Source of the DNA: Hemileia vastatrix
Lineage: Eukaryota; Basidiomycota; Pucciniomycetes; Pucciniales; Zaghouaniaceae
Direction: 5' to 3'
DNA length: 64,000 nt
Assembly (NCBI GenBank): GCA_030280995.1
Contig: JASXTE010000009.1
Span: forward strand, 1,892,501 to 1,956,500
The notes below the pieces were generated by a model. That model was not told the DNA's origin. It saw only the letters and a list, made by a program, of their open reading frames with translations, and made no database searches. Shown here in pieces: positions 60,077-64,000 of this stretch. Each line of letters opens with the position of its first letter. The first letter of the stretch is position 1. A program made the translations under genes and the position numbers.

Positions 60077-60662
60077 TGTCAATTTATCTCAAGAATATTC
60101 TTCATTTGATGTTTTGGATATGTACACACTGGATGATCATTTTATCTTTTCAAAGGTGGATGAGCTCTGTAAGAAGGAAAAATTGGATGTTCATGATTAT
60201 ATGGTTTCTTCATGTTTAGATAATAGATTTTTGGATGAAGATGTTTCTTTAAGATCTGTTGATGGTCAGAAAGAGTCTGTGTTGGATCTATTGCTCTAAG
60301 AGGATGATTATTTTCTGGGTGCTCCTTTAAGTTCAGAAGATGAATGCTTGGAGGAGGATGTTAATTTTGATGTTATGGACTCTATTTGGGAAGATCTTTA
60401 GGATTCTCAGAGTAATTCTGAACTTAATGATTTGAATCCTCATGAAAAAGATACTCAGTTTCTTCTTTCAAGTCCAGAGGATGGAAGAGATGGTGACAAT
60501 CTCTCTGTAGAAATTTTGGATCTTCAGAATGATTATGTTCTGGATGTATGTTTGTTGAAGGAATATAATTCCAAACTGGTTCCCTCAAGATCAGAGGATA
60601 TTTGCTTAGGGGAAGATAATTCTTTCAGTGTTCTGGGTCCTGTTTTGCAGGATTTTTTTTAA
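60060..60662 (+). pseudogene. G4 acidic C-terminal region
   Basis: The continuing frame is strongly Asp/Glu/Leu/Ser-rich with a recurring pattern (SSEDECLEEDV, SSPEDGRDGDN, SRSEDICLGEDN). It has two in-frame stops (60298 TAA, 60400 TAG). No enzyme motif is present. It may be the tail of a Gag fusion or a separate acidic protein. Confidence 0.45.
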
Positions 60663-61377
60663 ATTTCAGATTAAGTTTGTGATTGATGATTTGGAGTTAA
60701 AGACAGTAAACTCTCATCTTCTTTCCTCAACTGGAGAAGGTTTTTTTAGAAATTAGGATAAAATAATTGATGCTGTAGATTGCTCTGCTTCAAAGGATAT
60801 AGGGTGGATAGACACTGGGAATAAAATTGATATTAAATTCAATGTATGGAGAAGGATGGGTATTTTGTTTGGAGGTCTGATTATGGGATATCAGAAATGG
60901 AAGAGAGGCTTAAATTTTTGTTGCCCTAGGGGAAAACATATTGGTTTCAACCTGGGGATCTCAAGAATCTGATTCCTCTGAAATGAGGATAAACTACTTA
61001 ATTTATTTTGGCTTTGTTTAATTTGGTCTCTATGTTTTTGGTCAGGATTTTTTTTGTTTTCTCAAATTCTTATCAGTCTCTCTGGTTCAAGTCTCTATGA
61101 AAAATAAAAAAAATCTTAGTATAATGAAGATGGAAGAAAAAAAATCAAGTGAAGATGGATATAATTTATTTTAAAGAAAATGAAGATAAAAAAGGTTGAT
61201 CATTGGTTTTATCTAGCCTCCAGCATGAGGTGAAACTGAAAATTTTTTTATTTCTAAAGTGGATTACTGGATTTCAAGAATTTTAATGGTTTTTAATGGT
61301 TTTTTAATGGTTTTGGTTTTTTATGGTAGAAGATTTGTGTTGGAAAATACTTTTGTTAGAAGATACTCAAGGGTGGG
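60663..61377. other. G4 interior without recognised gene
   Basis: Some short open stretches occur but no motif was recognised. Confidence 0.4.
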
Positions 61378-62770
61378 GCTTCTAGATTTGATTTTGGCAA
61401 GTGTGGGGGTAACTGATGGGCTGGCTGCTCTGTAGAAAAGTTACACTAGATTTTCTGTTTCAGAACCCTTCTCTTGATTTGTTTGAACCCTAGTATTGGT
61501 CTCTCTTCACAGGTTTTAGTCCTCTATGATTTAAAATGGAAATTTTTTTGTTTTTAAGTGTTGAACTTTTCATGCTTATTGGTTTTGCTTTATTGTGTTG
61601 GATTTTGTGTTTTTGTTAGAAGGTACCCAGGGGGGCTTCTAGATATTGATTTTGGCAAGTATAGAGGTAACTGATGCTCTGGCTTCTCTGTAGAACAGTT
61701 ACCCCATAATGGCTGTTTCAAGTATTTTGTTTGTCCTGGTTGAATCCAAGTTATGGTTTTTGTTATTCAGGTTTCAAGTCCACTATGGCTTTAAACTGGC
61801 TTGGGAATATCTTCTTTATCTTTGGTTTATTTGCATTGATGGTGGATCACTGGCAGTCTCCCATCATTTTTACCTATTGGGGGGAGCCATCCCAGTGATC
61901 TTTTCTGTGGACCTGGACCTGGCTCTGTTATGTGGTTTTAGGGTGTTGGCTGTAAAAGTGGTGGATTAAAGATTAATTTATTTTTTCTCTTTTTTTATTT
62001 TAATTTTTTTATGAAGGCTATGTTTGTTCAAAGACTCAAGATAGGGCTCTGGAAATTTTTTTGGTAGAAGAGGAGGAGTCAAAATAAAAAAATAATTTAT
62101 AGGTGTGACCACATCAAGGTGCACTTGGATGTTGGTAAGGTATCAGGGGATCAGCTCATCAATTGGCTGCCGGATACCATTTTATTATTTTTTTAGACAG
62201 GATGAAGGGTCTAGTAGAACTCAAGAAATGTTGGATGCAACTTCAAGATATTCTGTTAGTCCTCCAAGACATAAAACTGGCTGGTTTTTTTTAAGATTTC
62301 ATCAAGATTTTTATATTTGTTACTATTATGAATCTTTTAGTCCTCTATGACTTTAAACTGGCTGATTTTCAAGATTTTATCAAGAATTTGGCTTATTCTT
62401 TTTTAAATCTACTTGTCCTCCAAGACTTTAAACTGACTGATTAAAATTTTATTTCAAGTATTTGAATCCTCTATGGGTTCTGAAGTCTGTCAAGACTTTA
62501 AACTGAACACTGTGGTAAGTTCATCAAGACTTTAAACTGAACACTGTAGTCAGTCCACCAAGACTTTAAACTGAAAAATGGTATTGTCTCGCAAGACTAT
62601 AAACTGAAGATGGTTTGATGGTTGAGTCCTTCAGGACTATAAACTGATAATATAATTTTGGTGTAATTCTGGAAGAGGGCATCCAAAGGTGGAGTCTCTT
62701 AATTTAGTTAAGGCAAGTGTGGGGTAACTGATAAGCTGGCTGCTCTGTAGAACAGTTGCCCCAGAGTTTT
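61378..62770 (+). repeat. Three GGTAACTG...CAGTTACC stem-loop modules
   Basis: Modules at about 61378-61447, 61636-61705 and 62690-62765 share GGCAAGTGTGGGG, then TAACTGAT, CTGGCTGCTCTGTAGAA and the closing arm. In the third, GGGGTAACTG pairs with CAGTTGCCCC using one G-U pair. Confidence 0.65.
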
Positions 62771-62945
62771 AGTTTATTTATTTAGTCTTAAATGGTTTGA
62801 TCTCTGGTTCTGTCTTTATGATTTAGGTTTTGAGTCCCCCAAGACTATAAACTGAGGGGTTTTGAGTCCCCCAAGACTATAAAATGAGGGCTGTTAGTCC
62901 ACCAAGACTTAAAACTGAGGATGTGTCCCACAAGAATTAAAAATG
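61510..62945 (+). repeat. Interspersed CAAGACTTTAAACTGA repeats
   Basis: About 14 copies of a motif of about 20 nt (TCCACCAAGACTTTAAACTGA-like), at 36 to 90 bp spacing, densest at 62257-62650 and 62830-62940. Confidence 0.75.
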
Positions 62946-63296
62946 AGGAATTTCTTATGATTGGATACATTCTAGAAGTCTGGAGAGTGGTCAATAATTT
63001 CATTTCTAAGTCAAAACATTAAATCAAGAGTCAAGTTACAGAAGAGAATCAGGAGATGAAACAAAGTGTTCAGCATTTGTCTTGAACTGGTGAATGAGGT
63101 GTATTCTTTTCTCAATTTCCTGTGGATCTTTGGCAGGAGTGGATTGGAAGTAGTTTACAATTAGATGTTTTTGTTGGGAAAAGTGTTTTTAGAACTTGTC
63201 CTTGGTGGTGGGCAAATGATTGGGTGATGGTGTTTCAATGGTTCCCACATTATCATCATCACTGTCTGGATGGGAATGAACTGGAAATTCATCAGC

Positions 63297-63695
63297 TTAA
63301 ATTTCAGTATGGAGAAGTATTGGTTTTACCATCTGAAGGACAAGGTAATGTAGAGATAGTGGTTTTAGTGGTGTTGGAACTCTTTTGGAAGTGTGTAACT
63401 TGTTAATTAATCTGGGTATCAAGATGGAAGGCCTAGATCTTTTGGTTTTTCTGGAGGAAGGACCAGGTTGAGAGGGAGGTGAATCTGTTGCAGATGATAA
63501 TGGACCAGGTCTGGAGCAAGATTTCTTTCTAGAATAGCAGGAATCACAAGCAGTTCTGTATGGATGAATTGGTGATGTTATGGTACAGATGAGGTTATGG
63601 TCAAGACAGTATTGGCAGCAACACATTTCAGAGATTGATTTTGAAAAACGTGTGAACATGGTGGTTTTGGTGAAGGAGAATGTGGACATTCTCAA
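63297..63695 (-). CDS. G4 antisense gene, paired CX2CX6C protein
   Basis: An open frame of 132 codons runs antisense, starting 12 bp inside the 3' LTR boundary. It holds two clusters without interruption: CQYCLDHNLIC and CDSCYSRKKSC, each C-x2-C-x6-C, separated by about 14 residues, followed by a Ser/Pro-rich basic tail (SSRKTKRSRPS). The second cluster resembles the DNA-contacting half of fungal Zn2Cys6 domains. The position and architecture match gene B of G2, so it is a shared accessory gene, probably driven from the LTR. The start could be any of three in-frame ATG codons. Function unknown. Confidence 0.55.
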   Translation of the reverse strand: MRMSTFSFTKTTMFTRFSKSISEMCCCQYCLDHNLICTITSPIHPYRTACDSCYSRKKSCSRPGPLSSATDSPPSQPGPSSRKTKRSRPSILIPRLINKLHTSKRVPTPLKPLSLHYLVLQMVKPILLHTEI

Positions 63696-63706
63696 TTTTA
63701 GGGAGG
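63696..63706 (+). other. G4 polypurine tract
   Basis: ttttagggagga lies directly before the LTR TGTGG, as expected for the second-strand primer. Confidence 0.6.
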
Positions 63707-64000
63707 ATGTGGTCTTCCAACATTGGTAGAGGCCTTTTTTGGGCTGTTGGCACTGTTTTGGTATGTCTTAATTGACATTTGTTGAATAATTGAGTGTTTT
63801 TCTAGTTTTATTAAGTGAGTATTGTGACTATGGGTATGTGGGTACTACCATTGGACAGCCCCAGTTATTCTCTATATTTTGTGTCTTGATGACAATTTTC
63901 ATATCCTAATTTTTAATGGGTCATTTCTTCATTTTTCATTTCTAAAAGATAACTGTTTAATTTTGTTTCTTGTGTTTTACGGGCTAAACTTAAGTCTTAG
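63707..64000 (+). repeat. G4 3' LTR (cut by window end)
   Basis: The first 294 bp align with the 5' LTR at 58067, with many substitutions. Confidence 0.8.

Larger units (their letters stand above)
58067..64000 (+). mobile_element. G4: Gypsy-like element with gag and antisense gene but no pol
   Basis: 5' LTR 58067, primer site 59127, gag-like frame, acidic region, long non-coding part with repeated stem-loops, antisense cysteine gene, purine tract, and 3' LTR from 63707 running out of the window. Internal length is about 4.6 kb. No protease, RT, RNase H or integrase motif was found. It is therefore probably mobilised in trans by a G2-like element. The two LTRs differ noticeably over the 290 bp that can be compared, so it is not recent. 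Confidence 0.7.

Noticed and set aside
61709..61969. 86-codon hydrophobic frame in G4
   Set aside because: Overlaps the repeated stem-loop and the TTTAAACTGG-type repeats; no conserved start or motif.

Overview
The window looks like a repeat-dominated, AT-rich intergenic region of a fungal nuclear genome, most likely a rust fungus (Pucciniales). The inference rests on the resemblance of the Ty3/Gypsy and Ty1/Copia polyproteins to those common in rust genomes, on short spliceosomal introns (53 to 70 bp, GTAAGT donors, TTTTTCAG acceptor, a TACTAAT branch site), and on the absence of any bacterial-style gene organisation. I saw no rRNA, tRNA or CRISPR. Almost all recognisable coding sequence is mobile-element derived and broken, mostly by in-frame nonsense codons and less often by frameshifts.

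Layout. 1-1673: right end of a terminal-inverted-repeat (TIR) DNA transposon (T1) inserted in the reverse transcriptase of a chromodomain Ty3/Gypsy element (G1, 1674-5304, with 3' LTR 4551-5304). 5305-10824: gene-free AT-rich DNA ending in a second TIR end (T2). 10838-11962: decayed gene of unknown function. 12095-14268 (minus): SNF2/Rad5-like helicase pseudogene. 15211-15256: third TIR end (T3), then a fragment of a probable DDE transposase (minus). 16270-20250: Copia element C1, 3'-truncated and catalytically dead. 20518-22469: a multi-exon gene of unknown function with a small MITE-like insert in an intron; it is the best candidate for a non-transposon gene.

From about 23.9 kb to the end the window is one nest. 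A Copia element (C2) starts at about 23904 and is split by three insertions. The first is T4 (24552-33788), a complete 9,237-bp TIR element with a TAT target duplication, filled with a ~607-bp satellite in which most units carry a 46-bp palindrome. The second is G2 (34876-47558), a Ty3/Gypsy element with an LIDD-type reverse transcriptase and two antisense genes downstream of pol. The third is G4 (58067 to beyond the window), a Gypsy-like element with gag, an antisense cysteine-rich gene and no visible pol. G2 itself received a minus-strand LTR element (G3). A chimeric segment (G3 gag, G3 LTR, G2 3' end, G2 LTR, C2 integrase) was then amplified head to tail with a period of exactly 4,648 bp (44549-57283).

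Main novel signals: (1) a TIR transposon family whose ends carry a hairpin around GCTAGC with compensating base changes, and whose one complete member is a satellite carrier without a visible transposase; (2) a satellite palindrome that shares the nonamer GCACAAGTT with the subterminal DNA of the element; (3) antisense genes, one with an intact canonical intron, lying between pol and the 3' LTR of Gypsy elements and encoding paired C-x2-C-x6-C clusters. The organism and all family assignments are inferred from reading the sequence; no database search was run.
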